DNA from: Ruania albidiflava DSM 18029
GTDB lineage: Bacteria > Actinomycetota > Actinomycetes > Actinomycetales > Beutenbergiaceae
Length of the DNA stretch: 64,000 bases
NCBI RefSeq assembly: GCF_000421225.1
Contig: NZ_ATWL01000002.1
Coordinates: 1 to 64,000, forward strand
Direction: 5' to 3'
Part shown: one piece after another, positions 42,752 through 51,044 of the stretch
Layout: every line of letters starts with the position of its first letter
How positions within the stretch are numbered: position 1 is the stretch's first letter
Notes under the pieces: model-generated
Told to the model about the DNA's origin: nothing
The model's database searches: none
The model's input: only the letters and a program-made list of their open reading frames with translations
Translations under genes and position numbers: made by a program

Positions 42752-44242
42752 ATGAGTGCCACGACCACCTCCACCCCGATGTCGGAGGTGCTGCAGCTGC
42801 AACGATCGGCCTTCCACCGCGACGGACCGCCCTCCGCGGACGTGCGACGGGACCGGATCGACAGGTTCGCCAGCGCAGTCATCTCGCACACCGACGAGCT
42901 GGTGGAGGCCATCTCCACCGATTTCGGCCACCGCTCGCCGGTGACCACCCTGATCACCGACCTGGGCACGTTCGCGATCGAGGCAGAGCACGCCCGCGCC
43001 CGCGTGGACGCATGGATGCGGCCCCGCAGACCATGGGGGCGTCTCGGCTCCTTGGTCGGCCGTGCCGCTGGTCTGAGCGCAGCCGTGCACCCTTCTCCGC
43101 TGGGCGTGGTCGGAGTGATGGGGATCTGGAACTTCCCGCTGAACCTCACCGCCATCCCGGCCGTGTCCGCACTGGCTGCCGGCAACCGGGTGATGATCAA
43201 GATGCCCGAGCACCTACCGCTCACCTCGGAAGTGTTCGCGAACGCGGTGCACGACGCGTTCGACGTCGAGGAGATGGCGGTGCTCACCGGCGACGTCTCC
43301 GTCTCCCGCGAGTTCGCCTCCCTGGACCTGGACCACCTGTTCTTCACCGGGTCGGCCAAGACCGGCTCAGCGGTGATGGCAGCGGCCGCCAAGAACCTCA
43401 CCCCGGTCACCCTCGAGCTCGGCGGGAAGAACCCGGTGGTCGTCTCCCCGGTCGCCGCGCAGAAGCGTTCCCTGCTGCGCCGGGCCGCCCAGCGGGTGGC
43501 GCACGCCCGGGTAGTGAACGCCGGTCAGGTGTGCATCTCCCCAGAGGTGGTGCACGTGCCCGCCGCCGCCACCAAGGCCTTCGTGCAGGACGTGTTCGCG
43601 ACCTGGGGTGAGGTGATGCCGGAGATGTTCGCTGCCGACGACGTCACCACCCTGATCGACGACGACGCCTACGATCGGATCACCGGTCTGCTCGAGGACG
43701 CCGAGTCCAAGGGCGCCCAGGTGCTCACCTCGGTGCGCTCGGACGAGGACGGCCAGGAGGCGCTGCGGGCCGCCCGGATCCTGCCACCGACGGTGGTGCT
43801 CGGGGTCACCAAGGAGATGGCGATCGCCCAAGAGGAGGTGTTCGGCCCGGTGCTGAGCGTGCACTCCTACACAGACGTGGACGAGGTGATCGACGGGCTG
43901 GCAGAGCAGCGCGCACCGTTGGTGGCCACCTGGTACGGCCCGGACGACGCGGACTACCGCAGGTTCGTCGCCCGCACCCGCTCCGGCGGGGTGGCCCGCA
44001 ACGACTGGGCGCTGTCCCAGTCCCTGCCCGGTCTGCCGTTCGGGGGAGTGGGCAGCTCCGGGATGGGCCAGTACCACGGCCGGTACGGCTTCGACACCTT
44101 CTCCCACCAACGCAGCGTGGTGGGCTCGCGCCTGCCGATCTCGCTGGCCACGCTGGCCAATCCTGGCGACGAGCGCATCCCCGCCGCCATGCGCACCCTG
44201 CTCGGCGGCTACGACCGGCTGCTCTCCCGCCGGCTGCGATGA
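42752..44242 (+). CDS. Aldehyde dehydrogenase (coniferyl-aldehyde dehydrogenase-like)
   Basis: 496 residues. NAD(P) aldehyde dehydrogenase signatures: GIWNFPLNLTAIPAVSALAA, FFTGSAKTGSAVM, TLELGGKNPVVV with the catalytic Glu, and NAGQVCISPEVVHVP with the catalytic Cys. QEEVFGPVLSV and GLPFGGVGSSGMGQYHGRYG are family motifs. The short, C-terminally membrane-proximal class of coniferyl-type enzymes is the best match; the true substrate is unknown. It is convergent with the nucleoside salvage operon, whose aldolase would release an aldehyde, an arrangement worth noting. Confidence 0.9.
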   Translation: MSATTTSTPMSEVLQLQRSAFHRDGPPSADVRRDRIDRFASAVISHTDELVEAISTDFGHRSPVTTLITDLGTFAIEAEHARARVDAWMRPRRPWGRLGSLVGRAAGLSAAVHPSPLGVVGVMGIWNFPLNLTAIPAVSALAAGNRVMIKMPEHLPLTSEVFANAVHDAFDVEEMAVLTGDVSVSREFASLDLDHLFFTGSAKTGSAVMAAAAKNLTPVTLELGGKNPVVVSPVAAQKRSLLRRAAQRVAHARVVNAGQVCISPEVVHVPAAATKAFVQDVFATWGEVMPEMFAADDVTTLIDDDAYDRITGLLEDAESKGAQVLTSVRSDEDGQEALRAARILPPTVVLGVTKEMAIAQEEVFGPVLSVHSYTDVDEVIDGLAEQRAPLVATWYGPDDADYRRFVARTRSGGVARNDWALSQSLPGLPFGGVGSSGMGQYHGRYGFDTFSHQRSVVGSRLPISLATLANPGDERIPAAMRTLLGGYDRLLSRRLR

Positions 44243-44317
44243 TGACCGATTGGCGAAGCGCAGAACACCTGCCGAAAGTGTGTGTTTCGCCCGCTGGTCG
44301 AACGGGTGATAGCACAC

Positions 44318-44953
44318 CTACTGGTGGCTTAGCACCTGTTCATCCTGTGGGAACGTGGTCGTCGTGTCCCCCAGGAGCAATGCGCGGTAGGTTGCCAACG
44401 CTGCTTCCTCCAAGTTCAGCGCCCGGCGGTAGGCTGCCTGGACTGATTCGCCAAACACGCAGCATCCGTGGTGCCGCAGCACGATGCACTCGTGCTCCGC
44501 GGCCTCCTCGGACGCAGAATCCGCTAGTTCATCCGAGCCGTTGGGGAAGAATGGCACGATGCCCACCGAGCGCACGTAGACTCTGTGGTCCAGGGTGAAC
44601 ATCCGAATCGGATAGCCGAGAGCGTCTACCAGCACCGCATGTTGCGGATGAAAGTGCAGCACGGCAACGCTCTCCGGACGTGCCGCATAGATCCGCTGAT
44701 GCAGCTTCCACTCGCTGGACGGCGCTCTGTTGCCAGCCAGGACCTCCCCTTCGAGCGACATCACCGTGAAGAGTGTCTCGTCCAGTCGGTCGAGCAAGGC
44801 GCCGCTGGAGGTCACCGTGAAAGTGCCGTCAGTGCTGCGGACTGAGAGGTTTCCACCGCTGGCGGTGACCAGACCACGCCTCACGGCATCGGCACCAGTA
44901 TCGACGAGCTCTGCGACCTCAGCCCTCCGAACGCTCTCTGAGGATGCGCCCAT
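44318..44953 (-). CDS. Class II aldolase/adducin family protein
   Basis: 211 residues. Zinc ligands are His-x-His in LHFHPQHAV and a third His in VLRHHGCCVF; the catalytic Glu lies in APSSEWKLHQRIY; GNLSVRS is the phosphate-binding loop. This is the fold of fuculose-phosphate aldolase, of methylthioribulose-1-phosphate dehydratase (MtnB) and of DHAP-forming deoxy- or methylthio-pentulose phosphate aldolases. With an MtnA-like isomerase and a nucleoside phosphorylase in the same operon, and no later methionine-salvage genes, the aldolase role is the more likely one. It starts one base inside the phosphorylase stop. Confidence 0.82.
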   Translation of the reverse strand: MGASSESVRRAEVAELVDTGADAVRRGLVTASGGNLSVRSTDGTFTVTSSGALLDRLDETLFTVMSLEGEVLAGNRAPSSEWKLHQRIYAARPESVAVLHFHPQHAVLVDALGYPIRMFTLDHRVYVRSVGIVPFFPNGSDELADSASEEAAEHECIVLRHHGCCVFGESVQAAYRRALNLEEAALATYRALLLGDTTTTFPQDEQVLSHQ

Positions 44954-45771
44954 CAGAGACTCGCTGCCACGTCTCGTACCACCGCTGCGACGCTCTGGCT
45001 CGCACCAGCGACTACGCGCGCAACCCCTTCAGCGGTGATGGGGTCCTTGCCGACGCCGGAAGCCATGTTGCCGATGCAGCTCAACCCCAGCACGCGCATG
45101 CCCAGATAGCCGGCGGTGAGCGCCTCGGGCACGGTGGACATGCCTACTACGTCGGCACCGAAGCCACGTAGCATGCGGATCTCTGCCGGTGTCTCGAGTG
45201 AGGGACCTGGCCACCATGCGTAGACCCCTTCTTGGAGGGCCGTGCCTGACCGAGCGGCTGCCGTGCGGGCCAACTGCCGCAGACTGTGATCATAGAGGCC
45301 CGTAGTCTCGGGGAACCTTGGCCCCCAGCGCTCATCATTCGGCCCACGCAGTGGGTCTACGCCAGTGGTATTCAGATGGTCGCTGATCATCATGATCTCA
45401 CCTGGGCGGTAGTCGGTGTTGATGGCGCCACACGCGTTGGTCACGACCAGGGCCTGCACACCCAGCGCCCGCAGGGCAAAGATCGGGAACGTCACCTGGG
45501 TCAGGTCTAGTCCCTCGTAGTAGTGCAACCGGCCCCGCATGATCACTGTGGCCGTGCCCTCAAGGGTGCCGACCACGAGTTCTCCCGCATGCCTCTCCAC
45601 GGATGGCGACGCAAATCCAGGTATAGCCGCGTAGGGGATCGATGCGACATCGGTTAAGAGATTGGTAACTGGGTCGAGCCCGCTGCCCAGGATCACCCCC
45701 AGCGTGGGGCGCATGTTGGTTCTCGCCGCGACGGCTTGTCGTGCGGCCTCGACGGTGTACTGTGTGGTCAT
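44953..45771 (-). CDS. Purine nucleoside phosphorylase (PNP/MTAP family)
   Basis: 272 residues. Cleaves purine nucleosides with phosphate to base and pentose-1-phosphate. Motifs are GVILGSGLDPV (phosphate site), GRLHYYEGLDLTQVTFPI, GVDPLRGPNDERWG and WWPGPSLETPAEIRML, then GADVVGMSTVPEALTA. The Glu in SLETPAE and the Asn in SCIGNMASGV match the 6-oxopurine-specific trimeric PNPs; MTA phosphorylases have Asp near the latter. So inosine-type or 5'-deoxyinosine-type substrates fit better than adenosine derivatives. GGAGGAAGAAGG precedes the ATG at 45771. Confidence 0.88.
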   Translation of the reverse strand: MTTQYTVEAARQAVAARTNMRPTLGVILGSGLDPVTNLLTDVASIPYAAIPGFASPSVERHAGELVVGTLEGTATVIMRGRLHYYEGLDLTQVTFPIFALRALGVQALVVTNACGAINTDYRPGEIMMISDHLNTTGVDPLRGPNDERWGPRFPETTGLYDHSLRQLARTAAARSGTALQEGVYAWWPGPSLETPAEIRMLRGFGADVVGMSTVPEALTAGYLGMRVLGLSCIGNMASGVGKDPITAEGVARVVAGASQSVAAVVRDVAASL

Positions 45772-45820
45772 CCTTCTTCCTCCTCGATAGTGGGACTCAG
45801 TTGACGTGCTCCCGACGCGC

Positions 45821-47047
45821 TCAAACGAACATGCCGACGACCGCTGCACTCAGCATGGAAGCGAGCGTCCCTGCGAAGACGCTGCGAAGCGCGAGCCTCG
45901 CGAACTCCTTGCCGCGCTCAGGCAAGAGTTTCGACAGCACACCCATGAGCGAGCCCATGGAACCGAGATTGGCGAAGCCACACAGAGCGATGCTGACGAT
46001 GGCGACGGTCTTGGCGGAGAGCTGCTCCTTGACCTCGATGAAGCTCGTGTACGCGATGAACTCCGTCAGGATGAACTTCTCGCCAAAGAACGAACCGGCT
46101 ATCGTCGCTTCTGACCAGGGCACACCGAGCGCAAAGGCGAGCGGAGCAAGCGCGTAGCCCAGGATCTGCTGCAACGTTAGGTTTTCAAGGCCGAACCAAC
46201 CGCCTACCGCCCCGACGGCGCCGTTGAGGACGGCGATCAGGGCGACGAAGGTGAGCAGGATCGCACCGACCGTGAGGGCCAGCTGAAGACCACGGTTCGC
46301 CCCGGAGGCCGCAGCGTCGACCACGTTGGCGTCCCGTTCCTCTTTCGCTGCCGTGAGCTCGTCCGTCCCCTGTATCTCCTCGGTCTCAGGGTGGAACACC
46401 TTGGCGAGGACGATGCCTGCCGCGGGGGCCATGAACATGGCGCCCAGCACGAAGTTCGGCGAGACTCCGAGAGCGATGTAGGAAGCCAGCATGGTTCCCG
46501 CCGACGACGCCAGACCGCAGGTCATGACGGTAAAGATCTCCGAGGTCGTGAGCCTGCTCAGATAGGGCCTGATGATCAGAGGAGCTTCTGTGTGCCCGAC
46601 GAAGATGTTGCCGGCCGCCGCGAGAGACTCTGCACGGCTCGTACCCAGGATCCAAGCGATCGCCCCGCCGAGGTGCTTGGTCAAGAACTGCATGACGCGC
46701 AGGTGGTAGAGCACGGCGATGAGTCCAGCGAAGAAGATGATGTGGGGAAGGACGTTGAAGGCGACAACGAATGTGATGCCCGACTCTTCGGTGTAGAGAC
46801 CGCCGAACAGGAAGTCGATGCCCTCGGCCGCGTGGTCCATCAACGCGGTGACGCCGTCGACAACAATCCCGAAGAAGCGCTGGCCGATCTTCGTGCCCAG
46901 GATGAGGAACGCGAACAGCAGCAGCAGCCCGAGCCCTCCCAGCACCGGTCGCACCCTGATCTCGCGCTTCTTCTTCGAGAACAGGAACGCGATGGCAAGG
47001 ACGGCGACAACACCGCCAATGCCGCGCAGCACACCGATCAGATCCAT
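45821..47047 (-). CDS. Concentrative nucleoside transporter (NupC/CNT family)
   Basis: 408 residues, eight to ten membrane segments. The substrate-site motif is FVGHTEAPLIIRPYLS (G-x-T-E-A-P), and SIALCGFANLGSMGSLMGVL is the second family signature. CNT proteins import nucleosides with Na+ or H+. It overlaps the isomerase gene by 10 bp upstream and lies 49 bp before the phosphorylase gene, so uptake and cleavage are coordinated. Confidence 0.92.
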   Translation of the reverse strand: MDLIGVLRGIGGVVAVLAIAFLFSKKKREIRVRPVLGGLGLLLLFAFLILGTKIGQRFFGIVVDGVTALMDHAAEGIDFLFGGLYTEESGITFVVAFNVLPHIIFFAGLIAVLYHLRVMQFLTKHLGGAIAWILGTSRAESLAAAGNIFVGHTEAPLIIRPYLSRLTTSEIFTVMTCGLASSAGTMLASYIALGVSPNFVLGAMFMAPAAGIVLAKVFHPETEEIQGTDELTAAKEERDANVVDAAASGANRGLQLALTVGAILLTFVALIAVLNGAVGAVGGWFGLENLTLQQILGYALAPLAFALGVPWSEATIAGSFFGEKFILTEFIAYTSFIEVKEQLSAKTVAIVSIALCGFANLGSMGSLMGVLSKLLPERGKEFARLALRSVFAGTLASMLSAAVVGMFV

Positions 47048-48108
47048 GAGTGGTCGTCCCTGCTCTCGCGTGATTCTGGCTGCTGGTAGTACGACCCCAG
47101 GTCGTTCGGGGCGAACCTGCCGCGATCGGTGGCGATGGTGCGCACGAATCGTGGCGGCGTGACGTCGAAAGCTGGATAGATTGCCTCGACCCCTTCGGCC
47201 GCCATCCGTTCGCCGTTCAGGTAGAGGACCTCGGTAGGATCACGAAACTCCATCGAGACATCGGCCGGGGTCGGTGCTTGCTCGTCAGGGGCTTGGACCA
47301 GGGCAACATAGGGCACGTCGAACACGTGCGCTGCGACCGCGATCTGCAAGGTACCGACCTTGTTGATCACGTGACCGTCCATGGTCACCCGGTCGGCTGC
47401 GGTGACGAACGAGCTGATGCGCCCTTCGCGCATGAGTTCAGCCGGCATCCCATCGGTGACGACAGTCACGTTCACCCCCAGCTCCTTGAGGCTCTCCGCA
47501 GTCAACCTCGCGCCCTGGAGGTAGGGACGCGTCTCCGTGCAGAAGAACTCCAGCTCCTTGCCGGACAGGATTGCAGCCCTGACCGTCTCGATCAGGTAGG
47601 ACTCTGCCCAGCAGTGCGTGAGTACTGTCTCGCCTGAGCTCAGCAGCTCCGCGGCGATGCGGCCGAGCGTCCGGCTGCGTGCGAGGTAGTGGTCGCCAAC
47701 GACCCTGGCGGCCTGCGTCACCTCGCCGGTCAACGACAAGCCCTCGTCGAGTGCCCGGCTGGCGGCGCCTGCGGTGGACTCTAGAGCCTCACGTATGCCG
47801 TTGTTCGTGGGACGTGTGTGCAGCAACCGCTTCGCTGCTGCTGTCATCGCATTCCGGCGGGCCCGCGTCGAGTCGTGCTTCTCGGCCGCTCGCGCAGCGA
47901 GGATCATTCCGCCTGCAGCGGCAAAAAGAGGACCGCTGCTCTGGGTGACCATCTCTTCGATCGCGTTGGCGACATCCTCGTACGTCCGACAGGTCACCCA
48001 CTCCCGACGGAAGGGGAACAGCCGACGGTCGAGAATCCTGATCGCATCGTCTTCGACGAGCACGCTGTCTCGCATCAGTGTCGGCACCGGCGGTTGGGAC
48101 GCCACCAT
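47038..48108 (-). CDS. MtnA-like pentose-1-phosphate isomerase (eIF2B-alpha/MtnA family)
   Basis: 356 residues. Aldose-ketose isomerase of 1-phosphorylated pentoses. Catalytic Cys is in VLTHCWAESYL, catalytic Asp in TAADRVTMDGHVINKVGT, and TETRPYLQGARLTAESL is the phosphate/substrate loop. MtnA enzymes usually have THCNTG after the Cys; here it is THCWAES, so the exact substrate may differ from methylthioribose-1-phosphate (5-deoxyribose-1-phosphate or ribose-1-phosphate derivatives are possible). ATG at 48108 is chosen, with AAAGGAG upstream; a TTG at 48144 would run into the operator repeats. First gene of the operon. Confidence 0.82.
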   Translation of the reverse strand: MVASQPPVPTLMRDSVLVEDDAIRILDRRLFPFRREWVTCRTYEDVANAIEEMVTQSSGPLFAAAGGMILAARAAEKHDSTRARRNAMTAAAKRLLHTRPTNNGIREALESTAGAASRALDEGLSLTGEVTQAARVVGDHYLARSRTLGRIAAELLSSGETVLTHCWAESYLIETVRAAILSGKELEFFCTETRPYLQGARLTAESLKELGVNVTVVTDGMPAELMREGRISSFVTAADRVTMDGHVINKVGTLQIAVAAHVFDVPYVALVQAPDEQAPTPADVSMEFRDPTEVLYLNGERMAAEGVEAIYPAFDVTPPRFVRTIATDRGRFAPNDLGSYYQQPESRESRDDHSWI

Positions 48109-48135
48109 CTCCAGGCTCCTTTGCTTGGCATACTT

Positions 48136-48169
48136 GTTGGACAACTGCTGTCAGTCGACGGACAACTGC
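48136..48169. promoter_or_regulatory. Direct repeats between the salvage operon and its GntR gene
   Basis: GGACAACTGC occurs twice, at 48139-48148 and 48160-48169, 21 bp apart (two helical turns). The first copy is part of the palindrome GTTGGACAAC (48136-48145). The repeats lie in the divergent region and are likely operators for the GntR protein encoded next to them. Confidence 0.55.
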
Positions 48170-48233
48170 CTTCAATGGCCATGTAGTCTGTCAGTAGATC
48201 AGGTACACGTCAAGACCGTTCATTGGAGGCCCG

Positions 48234-48968
48234 GTGACCACCAGTAGCCCCCTCAAGCCGACTCAGGCATTGCCGAAGCGACTCGCTGCCGATCTCCACC
48301 GCCGCATCCGAACCGGCGAGTGGGGACCAGGCGAGAAGTTGCCGGCTGAGACCGCGCTCGCAGCCGAGTACGGAGTGAGCCGCTCGACCGTGCGCGGTTC
48401 CCTCCAACTGGTCGCCGAAGCTGGCGCTGTGCGCGTGCGACAGGGGGCTGGCACGTTCGTGTCGCAAGAGACGAGCGCTGTTCCAGCCGGGTTGCAACCG
48501 CTCCGCTCAACGAGTGCGTTGATCGAAGAACACGGCTACGAGTGTGAGGTGCGGTTCCGTAAGAAGGACCTCAGGGCAGCGTCTCAGCAGGAGGCTGGGC
48601 AACTGCGTCGTGATCAGATTCCTCTCGTCTTGTCCTACGAGCGCTCGTTCCACTCCGCAGACCTCACGCTCGCATTCGAGGCCGGTGTGATCGTCGCTGA
48701 CATGCTGCCGGCGGGGGCCAGCTTCGACTCGCTGACAGGCTCGGTCTTTGCGTTCTTGGAGCCCCTGGGCCTCCTCCCAGAGCAGTCACTGACGCATCTC
48801 TCGGCGACCAGCGATGCCGATCTGGCCTGGGGTCCCTTCCGGCCAGACCCACCGCTGTACCTGACACTGGACCAGGTTCAGTTCCTCCGGTCCGGCGCAG
48901 CCATCAGCTGGTCGTCGACACACTTCGTGCAGAAGTACTTCAGGTTCTCCCTGATGCGCAGCATGTGA
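48234..48968 (+). CDS. GntR-family regulator (HutC subfamily, UTRA domain)
   Basis: 244 residues. The N-terminal winged helix shows LHRRIRTGEWGPGEKLPAET and YGVSRSTVRGSLQLVAEAGA, then VRQGAGTFV, as in GntR/HutC. The C-terminal UTRA ligand domain covers about residues 85-240. UTRA domains often sense sugar phosphates or related operon substrates. GTG at 48234 follows TTGGAGG. It is divergent from the nucleoside salvage operon and very likely controls it. Its last bases lie 57 bp upstream of prfB. Confidence 0.88.
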   Translation: MTTSSPLKPTQALPKRLAADLHRRIRTGEWGPGEKLPAETALAAEYGVSRSTVRGSLQLVAEAGAVRVRQGAGTFVSQETSAVPAGLQPLRSTSALIEEHGYECEVRFRKKDLRAASQQEAGQLRRDQIPLVLSYERSFHSADLTLAFEAGVIVADMLPAGASFDSLTGSVFAFLEPLGLLPEQSLTHLSATSDADLAWGPFRPDPPLYLTLDQVQFLRSGAAISWSSTHFVQKYFRFSLMRSM

Positions 48969-49025
48969 TCCAGCTGGCGATTGCAGCTGTCGGGAAGGCC
49001 TGGAAGTCGCGTAACCTAGCGGACT

Positions 49026-50138
49026 GTGGCTATCGACTTCTCCGAGGAAATCCAGGACCTGCGGCACATCCTCGACTCGATCACCGCGGTGACCGACCCG
49101 GAGGAGCTCCGGGCGCAGGTCGCCGAGCTGTCCGAGCAGGCCGCCGCACCGGACCTGTGGGACGACCCGGAGAGTGCCCAGCAGGTCACCAGCCAGCTGT
49201 CCCACGCCCAGACCGACCTGGAGCGCCTGGAGAAGCTGGCCGCCCGGATCGAGGACCTCGAAGCGCTCGTGGAGCTCGCCCAGGAGGAGGACGACGCGGA
49301 CACCCTCGCCGAGGCGGCCGAGGAGCTGCCAGCCATCCGCAAGGCGCTCTCCGACCTGGAGGTGCGCACGCTGCTCTCTGGCGAGTACGACCACCGCGAG
49401 GCCGTGATCACTATCCGCGCTGGCGCCGGTGGGGTAGATGCTGCCGACTTCGCCGAGATGCTGATGCGGATGTACCTGCGCTGGGCGGAGCGGCACGGGT
49501 ACCCGACCGCGGTGCTGGACACCTCCTACGCCGAAGAGGCCGGGCTGAAGTCCGCGACCTTCGAGGTCAAGGTGCCCTACGCCTACGGCACGCTCTCGGT
49601 GGAGGCGGGTACCCACCGGCTGGTGCGCATCTCCCCGTTCGACAACCAGGGCCGCCGGCAGACCTCCTTCGCCGCCGTCGAGGTGGTGCCGCTGATCGAG
49701 CACACCGACCACATCGAGATCCCCGAGTCGGAGATCAAGGTGGACGTGTTCCGTTCCTCGGGCCCCGGCGGGCAGAGCGTGAACACCACGGACTCTGCCG
49801 TGCGGATGACGCACCTGCCCACTGGGATCGTCGTCTCCATGCAGAACGAGAAGTCCCAGATCCAGAACCGGGCCGCCGCGCTGCGGGTGCTCCAGTCCCG
49901 CCTGCTGCTCCAGCGTCAGGAGGAGGAGAACGCGGCGAAGAAGGCACTCGCCGGAGACGTGAAGGCCTCCTGGGGAGACCAGATGCGGTCTTACGTGCTG
50001 CAGCCCTACCAGATGGTCAAGGACCTGCGCACGGACCACGAGGAAGGCAACACCGCCGCAGTCTTCGACGGTGAGATCGAGGAGTTCATCGACGCCGGGA
50101 TCCGGTGGCGCAAGCAGCAGGAGACCACCGGGGACTAG
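49026..50138 (+). CDS. prfB: Peptide chain release factor 2
   Basis: Terminates translation at UGA and UAA. 370 residues. The stop-codon-reading tripeptide is SPF in [15 protein letters not shown], and the GGQ catalytic loop is [20 protein letters not shown] near residue 245. One continuous frame encodes it; the programmed frameshift found in many bacteria is absent, as usual in actinobacteria. The start is GTG. A -10-like TAACCT at 49013-49018 sits just upstream, so the mRNA may be leaderless. ftsE follows after a structured 208-bp spacer. Confidence 0.96.
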   Translation: MAIDFSEEIQDLRHILDSITAVTDPEELRAQVAELSEQAAAPDLWDDPESAQQVTSQLSHAQTDLERLEKLAARIEDLEALVELAQEEDDADTLAEAAEELPAIRKALSDLEVRTLLSGEYDHREAVITIRAGAGGVDAADFAEMLMRMYLRWAERHGYPTAVLDTSYAEEAGLKSATFEVKVPYAYGTLSVEAGTHRLVRISPFDNQGRRQTSFAAVEVVPLIEHTDHIEIPESEIKVDVFRSSGPGGQSVNTTDSAVRMTHLPTGIVVSMQNEKSQIQNRAAALRVLQSRLLLQRQEEENAAKKALAGDVKASWGDQMRSYVLQPYQMVKDLRTDHEEGNTAAVFDGEIEEFIDAGIRWRKQQETTGD

Positions 50139-50182
50139 CACGCCCAGCCCCCAACACCTTCGCTAGAGACCGGGCACCGACA

Positions 50183-50338
50183 CCCGTTCCTCCGTGACGT
50201 TGTGCGTGAGCCGACCTGTGCAGCAACGGGAAAGAGAGCCCTGGCACCTCTCGGCGTGTCACGCCGGGAGCCGAAGGTTCGCTGCTTATGGTGCCAGGTG
50301 GCCAGGGTTTGTCCTTCCCCCATCCCCGAGACTGGCCA
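50183..50338 (+). other. Structured leader upstream of ftsE
   Basis: Several nested inverted repeats fill this spacer. CCCGTT (50183-50188) pairs with AACGGG (50225-50230). CCTGGCACC (50240-50248) pairs with GGTGCCAGG (50290-50298) and encloses a near-perfect 11-bp hairpin CTCTCGGCGTG/CACGCCGGGAG (50248-50258/50260-50270). TGGCCAG (50299-50305) pairs with CTGGCCA (50332-50338), next to the ftsE ribosome binding site. It looks like a regulatory RNA, but I cannot match it to a known class. Confidence 0.5.
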
Positions 50339-50346
50339 GGCAGCGC

Positions 50347-51036
50347 GTGATTCGGTTCAAGAAGGTGTCCAAGGTGTACGCCCGCGGGGCGAGACCTGCT
50401 CTGGACCAGGTGTCCCTGGAGGTCGAACGAGGAGAGTTCGTCTTCCTCGTCGGCGCCTCCGGGTCCGGCAAGTCCACATTCCTGCGGCTCGTGCTGCGGG
50501 AGGAACGACCCACCTCCGGGTCGGTCTTCGTCGCCGGACGCGACCTCGCGCAGGTCTCCACCTGGAAGGTGCCGCACCTGCGCCGCCAGATCGGGTGCGT
50601 GTTCCAGGACTTCCGGCTGCTGCCCACCAAGACGGTCTTCGAGAACGTGGCGATCGCCATGCAGGTGATCGGCAAACCCCGGCACCAGGTGATGACCACT
50701 GTCCCGGAGACGCTGGAGATGGTCGGTCTAGCAGGCAAGGAGAAGCGGCTGCCGCACGAGCTCTCCGGTGGTGAGCAGCAGCGGGTCGCGATCGCCCGCG
50801 CATTCGTGAACCGGCCGGCGATCGTCCTCGCCGACGAGCCGACCGGCAACCTCGACCCGACCACCTCAGTAGGCATCATGCGACTGCTGGACCGGATCAA
50901 CCGCACCGGCACGACGATCGTGATGGCCACCCACGACGACGAGATCGTGGACCAGATGCGCAAGCGCGTGGTGGAGCTGGTGGACGGACAGATGGTCCGC
51001 GACCAGGACCGCGGCGTCTACGGTGCGGCACGGTAG
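50347..51036 (+). CDS. ftsE: Cell division ATP-binding protein FtsE
   Basis: 229 residues, ABC ATPase that with FtsX transmits a cytoplasmic signal at the division septum to activate a cell-wall hydrolase outside. Walker [19 protein letters not shown]-loop [20 protein letters not shown] (the DFRLLP stretch is characteristic of FtsE), signature [15 protein letters not shown] and Walker [17 protein letters not shown] at 50347 starts the conserved [10 protein letters not shown]. It is 8 bp upstream of ftsX. Confidence 0.95.
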   Translation: MIRFKKVSKVYARGARPALDQVSLEVERGEFVFLVGASGSGKSTFLRLVLREERPTSGSVFVAGRDLAQVSTWKVPHLRRQIGCVFQDFRLLPTKTVFENVAIAMQVIGKPRHQVMTTVPETLEMVGLAGKEKRLPHELSGGEQQRVAIARAFVNRPAIVLADEPTGNLDPTTSVGIMRLLDRINRTGTTIVMATHDDEIVDQMRKRVVELVDGQMVRDQDRGVYGAAR

Positions 51037-51044
51037 GGGCGGGC

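Noticed and set aside
44252-44291. Inverted repeat GGCGAA/TTCGCC between the aldehyde dehydrogenase and aldolase genes
   Set aside because: Only six base pairs with a long loop; too weak to call as a terminator, although one is expected between these convergent genes.
44318-44953. Aldolase gene as MtnB of the classical methionine salvage pathway
   Set aside because: No enolase, phosphatase or acireductone dioxygenase genes are nearby, and the phosphorylase residues do not fit methylthioadenosine; an aldolase role is preferred, though not proven.
49026-50138. Possible programmed frameshift in prfB
   Set aside because: The gene is one continuous frame, as usual in actinobacteria; no in-frame early stop or slippery site is needed.
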